NCBI GenBank assembly: GCA_037576215.1
Contig: JBANDB010000004.1
Span: forward strand, 4,092,001 to 4,156,000
Reading direction: 5' to 3'
From: Armillaria gallica
Lineage: Eukaryota > Basidiomycota > Agaricomycetes > Agaricales > Physalacriaceae
DNA: 64,000 nt
The first letter of the stretch is position 1. Each line of letters starts with the position of its first letter. Shown piece by piece: positions 11,195 through 22,206 of this stretch. Below the pieces are notes generated by a model that was not told the origin of the DNA, ran no database searches, and saw only the letters and a program-made list of their open reading frames with translations. The translations under genes were made by a program, and so were the position numbers.

Positions 11195-11632
11195 ACTTTA
11201 TTAAAGATGTCCAATTCTTCCTTGGCTTCACCAATTTCTATTGCCATTTTATCCACAAGTACAGTGACATCATTATTCCCTTAACCTGCCTCAAACACAA
11301 AGGAACTCCATGGAAATTCAATGACAAGTGCATGACTGCCTTCAATAAACTAAAGCAAGCCTTCACTCATGCTCCTATCCTCACCCACTGGGTTCCCAAT
11401 CAATAATTGGTCATGGAAACTGACGCCTCTGACTATGCTATCACTGCTATCCTCTCCATCTACCTTGATGATCGATGTTGTAATGGACCACAAGAATCTT
11501 GAATATTTTTCAACCACCAAGATTCTTACCCAACAGCAAGTCCAGTGGTCCAAATATCTATTCCAATTCAATCTAGTAATCTGCATCCGACCAGGGAAAC
11601 TCGGAGGAAAACTGGACACACTCACTAGATGA
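11195..11632 (+). pseudogene. RT/RNase H fragment of family A copy 1
   Basis: Reads QFFLGFTNFYCHFIHKYSD (end of RT) into the start of RNase H (ETDASDYAI). The sequence then jumps at about 11467-11475 from IYLDD to VTDHKNLEYF, losing about 125 bp that copies 2 and 3 keep, and a stop replaces a codon at 11404-11406. It ends with the tether region GKLGGKLDTLTR. Confidence 0.85.
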
Positions 11633-11639
11633 TGGGACG

Positions 11640-13287
11640 TCTATCCAAAAGAGGGGGATAGTCAATATGCAGCAGTCAATCCTCACAATTTCTGTCCTGT
11701 ATTCACTCAAGAACAATTCTCTGCCTCTCCACACCACTTTTCTTGAAGGACCTACCTTCTATGCTAGTGCTATAATGGATATTGACAAGCTTTATTTAGA
11801 CATAGGACAAGCACAACCATCTGACTCCACAGCCACCTCAGGTTTCCGGCAGGCCAAATCCTCCACTCCCACTTCCCCTTTTCGGTGGTCTGTAGATGAA
11901 TCAGACATTCTCCATTTTGATAATCACATCTATGTCCTGGACTCCGAGGTCCACCATCACCATGTCCTACAAAACAATCACGATCACATCTTGGCAGGTC
12001 ATTTTGGTCAAAATCAGACCTTGGAATTAGTCTGACAGAACTACACCTAGCCACAGATGTGTGAATATATTTGCCACTACCTCAAATCTTGTATGGTTTG
12101 CAGTCACAACAAGACACCTAGACATCGCCCTTATGGTTTACTCAAACCCTTGCCAGTTTTGGAACACCCATGGGATTCTATTTCAATGGATTTTATCAAA
12201 CAGTTACCAGACTCCAACAGATTCACTGCTATCCTTGTAGTAATCGACTGTGCAAGCAAGTAAGCAAGCCATCTTTATCCCTACACACAATACTATTAAT
12301 TCCAAAGAACTCGCCCAGTTATTCGTCATTCACGTTTTCTCTAAACATGGCATCCCTAACCATATCACCTCTGACCACGGCTCCGAATTTGTCTCCCAAT
12401 TCACATGTGCCCTTGCTAAAGCCCTTGACATGGAACTTCACTTCACTTCTGGATATCACCCAGAGGCTGACAGACAAATGGAACGTGCAAATCAAACCTT
12501 GGAACAGTACATCTGCATCTATTGTTCTTACCAGCAGGACAACTGAGATTTACTACTACCCATTGCAGAGTTTGCATACAACAATGCTCCGAACACCTCC
12601 ACCGGAATCTCTCCATTCTTTGCCAACAAAGGCTACCAACCTAATATCACTGTTTATCCTGAATGTGATATCACCTCTGCTCAGGCCTATAACTTTGTAG
12701 TCAACCTCAATGAACTACACCAATTCCTACATGATGAAATCACCCAGGCACAATCTTGCTACAAGATCTAAGCAGACAAGTGTCAGAATCCAGCTCCTCC
12801 TTTCAAAGTACATGACAAAGTCTATCTTAGCTCCAAGCACATCATGACTACTTGCCCTACTGCAAAATTCGTGGAGAAATTCCTTGGCCCATTCAAAATC
12901 ATATCTCAGCTAGGCTCTCATTCCTTCACTCTGAAACTTCTGTTAGACCTCCATGCCATTCACCCTGTCTTCCACATATCACAACTTAAATCTGTAGAAG
13001 AAAACACTATCCCTAATCACACTCAGCCTCTGCTGCCTCTGGTGGAAGTCGATGGTGAAGAGCAGTATGAAATAGCTCAGATCCTAGACTCCAAACTGGA
13101 CCACTGGTTCCAGTGCCCTCTTCTCTACAGGATTCAATGGTTAGGTTATGAAGGCACTGACGAAGAATTTGCTTGGTTACCAGCCATCGAGTTCTCTGCT
13201 GATGATTTCATTGAAGATTTCCACTGTTGCTATCTAGACAAATCAGGACCATTAGCCAAGGTCACCATCTGGAAGTCTGCTATCTAA
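11640..13287 (+). pseudogene. Integrase and chromodomain-like end of family A copy 1, broken
   Basis: Homologous to 53390-54998 of copy 3. Recognisable parts are the zinc-binding N-terminus near 11930-12120 (ending CMVCSHNK), catalytic D in SMDFIKQL, D in ITSDHGSEF, E in GYHPEADRQMERANQTLEQ, and a chromodomain-like end (YRIQWLGYEGTDEEFAWLP). Breaks include TGA near 12033, a small insertion creating a TAA near 12257 with frameshift, TGA near 12544 and TAA near 12770. The block about 12125-12770 is almost identical to copy 2, shared stops included, unlike the sequence on either side. Confidence 0.85.
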
Positions 13288-13684
13288 CTTCCGCTTCTTG
13301 CAAGACCATGGGAAAAACCCCACTTTGGGATGCACCAAAACCACACTCATGCACACCAAAGTGACAATTTACCCAGGGTCACATGACTTTCCCTATCCAC
13401 TCTTCAATCTTGGTTTCCACCAGTTCCAGCCTCTTCTATTTCAAATAGAATCCACAAAAACTATTGCAAATTTATTTCCTACTCAAGTCCAGACTCCAGC
13501 AGAAACCACACCTCATATTTCATATTCATTTCTTGCTTTCTATTTCAAATTCCTACTCTTCCTCACTCTTCCAAGTTACAAGTCAACAAAATATGGGCCT
13601 GTGGGGCCTGGATGTATTTAATAAACAAAAATACAAAATCATATATGCATATAAATAATTGTCAAGAATGGCATCTGCAGGGGA

Positions 13685-15420
13685 TCAGGCATTGATGGCT
13701 TCCACAGTGTTCACCACTTCATCCATTTCCACATCCCCAGCCACTACTGCAGCCCCAGTTCCTTCATCCTCCACAGATCTTGAACCGCTATCACTTTCCT
13801 CATCCTCCTTGCTCTCTCCACTCTCTTCATCCCCATCTGTAGATGCCGCTGCAGGATCGTCAGCCAGTACAAACAGCTTGTCAAGAGTCTCAATCCCCAA
13901 GTCTGGACCATACAGCTTCCATGCCTTGTGCACTTTCCTACTGTGAATTTTCTTTACTGGATTCAAATCCTTTACTATGAATTCTTTGCACTTGTGCTTG
14001 TGAAGGTAGGCCTTCCAAATCCTCCACTTGGACTGGCAGCCACCCAACTTGTAGAATTTGTTTTGCATGGCCTGGAAGTAATTGTGCTTCAACTTCATCT
14101 TGTCCAATTTCTCTGGGCCCCTGAGACCGTACTAGAATTCATGGTTGCTGAGTTTGTAGGAATCATTCATATCCATCTTCTTGGGCTCTGCTGGCCTCTT
14201 TGCCTGCAATTGTGCCATATTCTTGTCCAAACACCACTGCATAACATGCTGGAGGGCCTTGGAGCTGACCCCCTTCAAATTGTGTAATTCAATGCAGGAT
14301 GCATCCCACTCCTCCACATTGGAAGCTAACAGGATATCCTCAGGAGACTCAATAGACTCAGTCTTGTAATCATCAATGAAGTCCCTGATGTGGCCCCACA
14401 GGAAAGCGACCTCCCCAGTCAACTTCTCCACCTTGTTCATGAGAGCATCAACAGTGCTCGTCAACTTTTGAAATGCCTCCAAAATTTCCTCAGAGCCGAC
14501 GGTGATGGAAGAAGAGGTTCCCTTGTTAAAAGAACATGCAGCTTTCTTGTTCTTGCAACAGGAGCATGTCTGGCTCTGGATGGTCTTTGCAGAACCAGGA
14601 TGGGCATAGCATCTTGCCCCCATCCTGGTGACACCATACACAACACTCTGCAAAATGATCAGTACACTGCGGGGGCCACCAGAGATTCACATACTGCTCT
14701 CCTGCAACTCCTCCTCATTCTCTGCAGGGCCTGTAGATTCCACCTTGGCCTTTTTGCTAGGCCCTGCCTCTCCCTCTTCTCCACTCTCCTCCACCACACT
14801 CGCAGACTTGGTGGGTCATTTTTGTTTCTTGTTTCCATCTGCAGTGGAAACCACAGATTCTGTCACTCTCTGTTTACCATCACAGATATCCTTCAATTTT
14901 TTGAAAGCCTCCTTCTTCAAAGTCTCCAGCACATTTGCCTTAGTATCTGCATCTGTTTTCTTACCCTCCTCTACCTCAGTGGCAGCCTTCTCCTTCTTTT
15001 CCTTCCTTAGCTTCTTCTTCACCACGGTGTCTGTGGTTGCCTTATCGGCCTTTGCCTTCAGATCAGCCTTTTGCTTTGCCTCAGCCTCCTGTTGCTCCTT
15101 CAAATGAAGCCATTCATCCTCCTTCCGCTTCTTCTCTGCTTTCCGCTTCTCTTCCACTTTTCACTCCTCTTCCAACTTCAATATCCTCAACTTCTCCAAC
15201 TGCAGCTCCTTATCCAACTTCAGCCTGGCCAAACGCACCTCCTTTGCCTTGGCAGATTTCCACTCCTCATGAACTCCAGCAGCCTCTGCATATTTCTCCT
15301 CCACAGCAGCATGCTCCTCAGTCAAAAGCAGATAGGCCTCTGAGGTCAAATCCTCTGGTGTTGAGGCAGACTCGTAAGACTTGGGATGGCAGACAGGTGG
15401 TAATTGACGGTGTTTGACAT
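13685..15420 (-). pseudogene. Antisense Zn2Cys6/coiled-coil gene of family A copy 1, decayed
   Basis: Opposite-strand gene between pol and the 3' LTR. The start near 15420 (MSNTVNYHL) parallels MSQTIKYRL in copy 3. A frameshift follows, then a lysine/glutamate-rich coiled coil (15349-14816) with one stop. The cysteine cluster at about 14660-14540 keeps CCVWC and CSCCKNKKAAC, but an extra G near 14625 shifts its frame. Next come ALMNKVEKLTGEVAFL and DDYKTESIESPEDIL, and the C-terminus runs to 13685. It is close to copy 3 in sequence along its length, unlike the copy 2 version. The function of the family is not known. Confidence 0.8.
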
Positions 15421-15571
15421 TGGAAATGACAAGGAAGTCAAAAAAGCAGAAGTGGACAAAGAAGATGGTAATAGTAGCAGGTTAAGTTGTGAAAATTCCC
15501 ATGGTAAAATTTTCACTGCAAGAACATATTGATCGGTCATTGGGATCAGCACTCTTGAGGGCAAGAACACT

Positions 15572-15581
15572 AAGGGGGGGA
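15572..15581 (+). other. Polypurine tract of family A copy 1
   Basis: AAGGGGGGGA-like purine run immediately before the 3' LTR, the plus-strand priming site of LTR retroelements. The same GCTAAGGGG(G)GGATAC precedes the 3' LTR of copies 2 (about 42411) and 3 (about 57231). Confidence 0.75.
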
Positions 15582-15584
15582 TAC

Positions 15585-15906
15585 TGTTATGTGCATGCCG
15601 CTGGCCTCCACTTCACACCCATTCCAACTTCAAATCCTAACTCCAACATTCTTCACTATCGGACCCCACAGCCTCTGGCCACTTACCATTACTCTGCTCT
15701 ATTTGAAATTTCATTTTACTAGTTTACATATTAATTCTAGAACCTGAATCCAGTACTGAATAGACCACTGCCAGAGTCCATCAGACTCGGATTTATCTAC
15801 TTATATATATACTGTAGAATTACTTATAGATACTCAGTTGGAATATCAATTTGGTTTAGCCAAATCTCTCTGACTCCAAGTCTAAATTCCATTGCTCTCA
15901 AGTCCA
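15585..15906 (+). repeat. 3' LTR of family A copy 1, first part
   Basis: Begins TGTTATGTGCATGCCG, as in the other copies, and contains the TATATATACTGTAG promoter block. It stops at AGTCCA where the family C element is inserted. LTR sequence resumes at 17574. Confidence 0.9.
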
Positions 15907-17573
15907 CAGTGATACACTTGGTATCAGGCTACCTGTAGATTTTGTGATTTTCTATCAAATAGCACGGTCTACAAGCAGTACAGAGAGCTATAGTGAAGGC
16001 TTTACACTGATAGCTAGTATACTACATAAGATAGTGAGCAGTACAGTGTCAGAACAGACTTAGAAGCGACATCTAGATGAGTCAACTCTATAAGCCTTCA
16101 ACATTAAATGCTATTCCCTGCCCAAAACAAGACTATTTACAGTTGGAACCAAGGGACACATTGAGATGAGATACAAACAATAAAGCAGAACACAGAAGGA
16201 CTAGATGACTTGTCATCTTGACGACTTGAATAAGCCTAGAAAAGGATTGCTAAGTCCACAACGATACACACAGTAAAATGAACTTAGTCTAGAACACGAC
16301 TAAAACTAGGAATAACTGAATAACCGATGCTTGGTGCCGAGATAGTTAAAGATCACACAGTGATCAAAGCAAATACAATCTCGGTCCGACGATCGATCAC
16401 GATCGGTGGTTACATCCTTGAAATACTGTGCAATTCGTAGTATTGAATAGGAATCCACATGGCAAGGCATGAAGGAGAAGCAAGGAGTTCCTACAGACTA
16501 TTAGGGCACTCATCGGCAATAGAATGACCGCTAGTCATTCCGTCCAACTGAATAGAAACCTCGGAATGGTGCAATCCTTGTAAATTAATTACTCATCATT
16601 TGTATTGATACCCAAAGCTCGTACCATAATTACTTTTAGATACAAGCTCCTATACCTAGACTAGGAATCGTATAAATTAGCAGCGACTAGATGCATAACG
16701 GCAGGAAAGCATTCTTCCATGTTTGTGCTAGTAGCCTTATAGCTACCTAATCAATCACTGGTTTTAAATTGCATATCCTCGACTGAAGTGAATTAAGTTT
16801 ACCAAGTCAACCCCAAAAGGGCAGCTATAAGTAATCTAGAAGAACTAAGTAGGAAGAAGAGTCATCCCCGTGTTTGCGCCTTGCTAGTTAATTGAACTGC
16901 TCCACATACAAAGGCCTCGTGCTCCCTCACCGACTAAAGTGATCTAGACGTGCTAAGTCAACCACAGACCGAAGACGTTGCCTAGTTGAAGTGAAATAAG
17001 CCCTAGAACACTTTAAGTTCGAACAGTTAATGAGTCAGTGTACTCTAGAGTCTGTGTACTCTTTGCAAGTCTTGTACTTGAAGCCAGGACCTGTGTGTTC
17101 TTTGTAGAGTCTGTGTACTCTTTGTAGAACTTCGGTTCTTTGTTGCAAGTGTGTGTGCTTGTGTTGTAATCGAGTCTGTGTACTCCAGAGCAATTATGCT
17201 CTTTGTAGACCTCTAGGTCTTTGATTGTTCGATTGTTAGAGCTTCCCTAGTTAAAGCCTTACCAGCTCTTCTAGACGAAGTTGTTTCGAGTCTAAGCCAC
17301 TCAAATTATACCTTACAAACCCCCCATGTTCATATACCTCACTATCACCATTAGTGTATCTTGTGTAAACACTTCTAGACTTGAATCAAAGTTGTTTTAA
17401 AGCAAAACCCAATTGATTATCAAAATCTACGTACACTACGAGTGCTTCTATCGTACTCACCCTTGAACTTAATATTGATGATTGTGTGTGTGTGTGTGTG
17501 TGTGATTTAGTATCTAGATTGATGATCTAGACACTAGTTTCATTTGCGCGCTGCCTGTTACCAAGCACATCAA
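15907..17573 (-). mobile_element. Family C element, copy 1 (unclassified, ~1.67 kb, inside an LTR)
   Basis: Defined by two facts. It cleanly interrupts a family A LTR whose uninterrupted sequence is known from four other LTRs (AGTCCA|CGGCCTC). Its full length also recurs, inverted, at 60076-61726. The ends are imperfect inverted repeats (GTGATGTGCTTGGTAAC-like against GTGATACACTTGGTATC-like). No target duplication is evident. No open frame of note is found, so it is non-autonomous. Inside are a (GT)n run at about 17484-17503, a perfect 10-bp-stem hairpin with TCTAGAT arms near 17507-17532, and an array of small hairpins at 17036-17245. The strand is given relative to copy 2. The superfamily is unknown. 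Confidence 0.75.
17036..17245 (+). repeat. Array of short hairpins spaced by CTTTGT-like linkers
   Basis: Successive small palindromes, each 13-17 nt with a 4-7 bp stem. They are CAAGTCTTGTACTTG (17066-17080), GAGTCTGTGTACTC (17107-17120), AGAACTTCGGTTCT (17126-17139), CAAGTGTGTGTGCTTG (about 17145-17160), GAGTCTGTGTACTC (17172-17185), GAGCAATTATGCTC (17188-17201) and AGACCTCTAGGTCT (17207-17220). Most are separated by CTTTGTAG or TTTGTTG. The array is kept in the second copy of the element at 60425-60610. Confidence 0.7.
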
Positions 17574-17761
17574 CGGCCTCTGCTCCATTGGACTATCTTT
17601 ACTCTCTATCCAAACCTTTGCTCTCTGCAGACTCTGCTCTGCAATCCAATGTTAGGGCTTCGGCTCAAGGGTGATATTGCTAATAGCTTCACCAAAGCCC
17701 ACGCACTCTGTGGACCTCCACTTGTGCGAGTTACCTTTGTCTATTTGGCATGTCCCTAACA
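17574..17761 (+). repeat. 3' LTR of family A copy 1, second part
   Basis: Resumes at CGGCCTCTGCTCC and ends TTTGGCATGTCCCTAACA. Together with 15585-15906 it makes about 510 bp, close to the 525 bp of the intact LTRs. Confidence 0.9.
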
Positions 17762-19430
17762 GATTGATTACTTCCTGTTTAGCTGGCAAGGCTTGGTACA
17801 TCAGAAGACTTCTGGGTTGTGTGTTGTTTTCTATCTAGATTCTCACTCTTGCTGGATATTTCCCTAGTATCCTGTCAAACCCAATCATGTCAATGTGCTT
17901 CTCCAGCATCTCTCAAGCTCATTGTTGTAGGTGTTCCGGTAAATCCTCCACATCTATCAATTTCCACATTTTGGAAGAATCCACTCTCTCCTTTGAGCAT
18001 GGTGGCAGTCTTTGGTCCATACATTTCATCCTCTCCCTCGTGGGATTCCTTGTTCAAGCCCTCAACCATGTTCTATATGATGTTAGCCATATAAACAAAA
18101 TATTCCTTTTTGTCAGAGAAATCCCCCCTCAGCTTTACTCTTGTGCACATATGTGGGGGTATAATTGTTCCTAAGTGTTGTTTCCATCATCTATTCTTTC
18201 TCCAGTGATGCTCCTTTGCCTTTACAAAACTCTGTTTCAGGCTGACGTTGGCTCTGAGTTTTAGAACATCTGACAACAGCTGCATCAGAGTAGCCTGTAT
18301 GACTAAGTCAGGCCTCTTGTGGTAAGTCAACCTTATCCCCTGTCCTATCAACCTGGCAACACTTAGCTCATAGTTGATCTGATAGTCCTCACCCAGGAGT
18401 ATCGGGACTATCATTTCTGGGACTATGTAGGCTTCAATTTCAGTTTTCACCAACTCCCCATTTTCCACCATGATGAAGACAGAAGTGCTGATGTACCCTT
18501 GAAGCTAGGTATCCTTATGAATCAACTGGTAGAGATTCAATTTCAGACCATGTCATATCGGAAGAGGGTTATGCATGGACTTGTAGAACTCTTTTGAAAT
18601 TAAGGTTATATCTGTGCAAGAATTGACCTGGAGGTCTACCATAGCATTGCTGGAATGCCCAATCCATCCTCTTATTGACAGGACTGAGATACCAACAGCA
18701 GATTTACCATGATCCACTACTTGGGATCTAGGAACACATATTGGCTTCAAGAAGGTGGGGGAGGAGAGGTGGCTTTAAAGCCTTCTGTGTGCCTTCTTGA
18801 TGCACTGGCTGGATCTTTTTCTTCTTCTTCTTCCTTGCTGCCATCTGAGTCTGATATCTGCATTTTCCTTCTTTATGACTTCTGAGAACATCATGTAGAC
18901 TTTGTGATCTCAACTAGCCACCAATGAGGCAGAGTAAAGAGGCATTTCCTCCTTCTCTGCCAATTCAAGGATGTAGTTCATTGCACTTGGTCACCTCCTC
19001 TAATACTCTTCCTCCTCATCTTCCACTAATTCCAGCTCTGCTGTCTGATTTACCTTAGACTTATGCTCATCAGTTTGCTCTATTTGGTCCTTCTTGGACA
19101 TGAACTTGGCTGCCTGCTCAAAATCCTGCATCAAAGTGTTGTAGGCAAGGTTGTAAGCTTCATCTCCATCCCTGCTTTTGCCTAACTTTGCATTCTTCCT
19201 CATCCTATCCTTGTAAGCATTGAAATGAGGACATTCCTTGTCCCAGTGCTTTTTGCTGCCACAAATATGACAAGGAGATGGGGGTGGACAGGCTTGTAGA
19301 CACCCAGAAAGCACCAGCTGGCAACAGCCTGTGATATTTGTAATGTGTCCAAAGGGATCCAGAAATAGAAGCATGGTCTTTTTGATACTTATCACTGCTT
19401 GTATCAAGTTGATCGGTTGCTTGGCCATAA
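17762..19430 (-). pseudogene. Ty3/gypsy family D gag-protease-RT relic
   Basis: Read from 19430 downwards, a Gag end carries a zinc knuckle CHICGSKKHWDKECP (C-x2-C-x4-H-x4-C) near 19290-19240 and an acidic tail. A degenerate retropepsin follows near 18660-18560, where MVDLQVNSCTDITLISKEFY replaces the usual DTGS-type site. Then come IEAYIVPEMIVPILLGEDYQ (the end of protease), a linker, and FDRILGKYPARVRI with MYQALPAKQEVI, the start of reverse transcriptase. The reading frame changes several times. RT is cut off at the family A copy 1 border (17761/17762), which suggests that copy 1 inserted into this older element. No LTR was identified. Confidence 0.75.
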
Positions 19431-21665
19431 GAGTGACTCAGACAACAGAAGGTGCAGTCTAGTAAGCAAAGACGTAAGCTGTATCTGGTGATTTGATGAT
19501 CTACAGGATCAACTCCTAGTCCCTTTAGCTGAGGCCACCCTGTTTTTTGTCAATAATTCTTTTTGGTTGCATCAGCCTGATTCTAATATCACTGACATTG
19601 AAGCTGACTGTACTGTAGCTGAACTGCTCAACATCCAAGCCTTCACAATGTGCATTCAGGTTGTATTTAATCTGCACTCAATGAATCCACCTTTTCAGTA
19701 GGACACCCACTTGGCACAAAAAAGAATAAAGGACTTTTTTGCATTCCAGACCCCAGTTTGAACAGAGTTTCAGGCAGGGTCCTATAGGCTATGCATTGAA
19801 ATTAGAGACTGAATATGTCTCTGATAATTCTGATGGACAAGACCATTCCTGTCTGTTCTGGTTGTAAATGAAATAATCCTAATTTATCATACTGCACTTC
19901 ACATTTAACAAAAGCTACTACTTCCCACGTCCTGTCTAACAACAGTGACACCAAGTTGCCCTGATCTGAAGACCTTTTTTCCCCTTTAGAAGTCAATCTA
20001 AGACTGCTGAACTTTGGCTTATAAGGTTTCTTTTCATGAGATTCCAGTGCAAAGCCTCCAATGTATATTCAATACTAGTCAGGATTTTACTTTGTGATCA
20101 TTGCTGGTGCAAAATATATCAGTTACTTAGACCCCTCACTGGGCTAAGACTGCCCAACTGTAAGTTTCTATGCTCATTGAAGTCAGAGCTGATATATATA
20201 CTTCTGATGATAGACTATGCAATTTCCCTCATCCACTGGAGAGGAAAACAAAGATCTATTGCATCTCATTTTCAAAAATTCCATAGAGCTGGTTGCTATG
20301 TGGGCAGGCAACTTCACCTATGAGTGCACATTTATTATCTAAATTTTGTTCTTAAGCTTCCTGACCTGTGTATAATAGTGGCGAAGCTAATGAGCTGACC
20401 CCTCCACCCCCCTGATAAGGCATATCTATTCTCATGCTACATGCTATTTTCTCATCTTCCTTACTACAAAGAAGTAGAAGTACAATGTTGTAGAGTACTG
20501 TTCCAAAATCCCAATTTTCAGAACCTATCCATATGTAAGGAGGAAACTAGGCTACAAGGTTGTGAAAGAAATCATGAGGGAAGGCTGCTATAAGGTTGAA
20601 GTAATGGTAATACACTGGAGAGCAATGATATGTACACTGTCCTGGAGGGGCTGTTAATATCTTGAGGCATACATTTAACAATGTTTGTAAAGTAACATGA
20701 TTTCAAGAACCTCCCAACCCAATGTTTTGTTGACACTCATGGTAGGATTAGTTGGTGGGGGCCAGCACATCTGCATGGCAGGTCTGAGTCCTGTGTTTTT
20801 TCTTTTTGAAATTTTCAATTAGATTTAATCATAGGTGCAACACAACAGTTGAAACAGCCCTCGAGTTATGTCAAGCTATAAAACATATTTCTTTTACAAA
20901 CGCATGTCTTTGTCATCTACCTGAGATCTTTCTGGAAGCAATACTTGGATAGATATTGTCAGGGTGGCCCACCATGGGAAAACATAGATGGCAATCTGGA
21001 GATAATGACAGGAATGCTCGCTAAAGCTGTTTGAAAGGCAGGGATGAGCAGTGCTTATGCTGAGCGAGAGGTGCTTGGCTATTCAAAATCCTGCTCGTCA
21101 TGCAGAATATGGTGAGTTAATGTTCAATGTTTTTGAGTACCGCTGCTTGGTGTTTGCTCAGCACACCCTGAAGAACATGCGCTGAGCTACAAAATCAAAT
21201 ATCAGAAGAGGTCAAGAACCTTTAGTGCCCCAGTAGTACCAATGTCCAGATCAAATAGGCTGAGCTAGTGTTGACAATTGGCACATTTTTAGACTTGCTA
21301 AGTAATTGTGCATCATCAAGAGCTAAAATATAGCCCTTTGGATCAATGATATGTCTCCAACAGGTGAACAACAAGTGAATTAACATGAGTTTTATCACTT
21401 GTTAGGATGTTGACATTGGTATTGTTACAGGATCATTTGTCACACAGAGTAGAAATAGTTTGTGATGTACAAGTGGGAGTTTCATCATGCAATATGACAT
21501 GAGGTGAACTCATAGACCACAAGCTTGGACATGTGCAAGACTGTGAGTATTGTTGGTGTGACAAGGTGGAGTTGTTGAGACACAGTGGTATGTGAGCATC
21601 CAAAAAGCAAAAGCAGGGGAGAATAATAAGAATAACATGCAAGCACTGAGCAAGAACACAGGGCT
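19431..21665. other. Degenerate unassigned sequence
   Basis: May contain the decayed 5' part of family D (short minus-strand open frame 19802-19996) but shows no motif I can name. No tRNA, LTR pair or inverted repeat is seen until the TAGGCT-rich border of the KDZ element near 21666. Confidence 0.35.
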
Positions 21666-21960
21666 CGCATTTACTATTCTAAGCCTTACCCTACTTATTT
21701 CTTAGGCTTGGCTAGACTTATCCTACAGTATCAGCCTACAATGGAATAAATTTTGGGATACTAAGACTAGACTAGCCTAATCTCTATATTTATTAATCTT
21801 TCCCAATATTGTCCCACTGTTACATAGCTTCTGAGATTAGCCTAGCGTAGTCGCAACAATAAGACTTATCCTTAAAATACCTAGCCCAGCCCAGCCCAGT
21901 CCAGTCCATACGATGCCTCCCTGTACAAGCCTATCCAATCCTAGCTTACAGTCATCATGT
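21666..21960 (+). repeat. Left TAGGCT-rich terminal repeat of the KDZ element
   Basis: Contains many AGCCTA / CTAGCC / CCCAG words in reverse orientation to those at 32840-33065, for example AAGCCTTACCCTA near 21680, AGACTAGCCTAATC near 21768, and CCAGCCCAGCCCAGTCCAG near 21885. Apart from the outermost block, similarity to the right end is at word level, not a continuous alignment. Confidence 0.6.
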
Positions 21961-22206
21961 TCCTCCCCTATGTTTGGTATGGCAAGCACGTCCTAGGGCA
22001 TCTCATGTCCCACAACCACAACCACAACCACCACGTGACACTGCTGAAGAAGTATGATGATTGGCTGATAATGAGCTTTCTGAAGAAGGTGCTCTCCTAC
22101 GTTTCCTAGGATGAGGCATTGTAATCTTTGCTGCACTACCGCTTTCACATTCACTTGAAGTGTCGTTTTCGTTGTTTTCCAAGGTCATTGAGTTGACTGC
22201 TGAATC

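Larger units (their letters stand above)
11195..17761 (+). mobile_element. Ty3/gypsy chromovirus family A, copy 1 (5'-truncated, interrupted)
   Basis: The left end starts abruptly inside reverse transcriptase (homologous to about 52796 of copy 3), so the 5' LTR, gag, protease and most of RT are missing. The rest keeps the family order: RT end and RNase H, integrase, chromodomain-like end, antisense gene, polypurine tract and 3' LTR. The 3' LTR ends in TAACA at 17761 and is split by a 1.67 kb family C insertion at 15907-17573. The copy is strongly CpG-depleted relative to copy 3 and carries many stops. Its right edge abuts the family D relic, inside which it probably inserted. Confidence 0.85.

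Noticed and set aside
15037..15417. 126-aa Pro/Ser-rich open frame on +
   Set aside because: Opposite-strand shadow of the coiled-coil part of the copy 1 antisense gene.
15917..15932. TTGGTATCAGGCTACC as a tRNA-type primer-binding site, which would make family C an LTR element
   Set aside because: No direct repeats flank the element and the motif sits at its very end as part of the imperfect inverted repeat. More likely coincidence.
17500..17540. Helitron-like 3' end (hairpin followed by CTAG and T) in family C copy 1
   Set aside because: Similarity between the two family C copies continues about 40 bp beyond the CTAG, and the second copy reads CTTG there. The element therefore does not end at this point.
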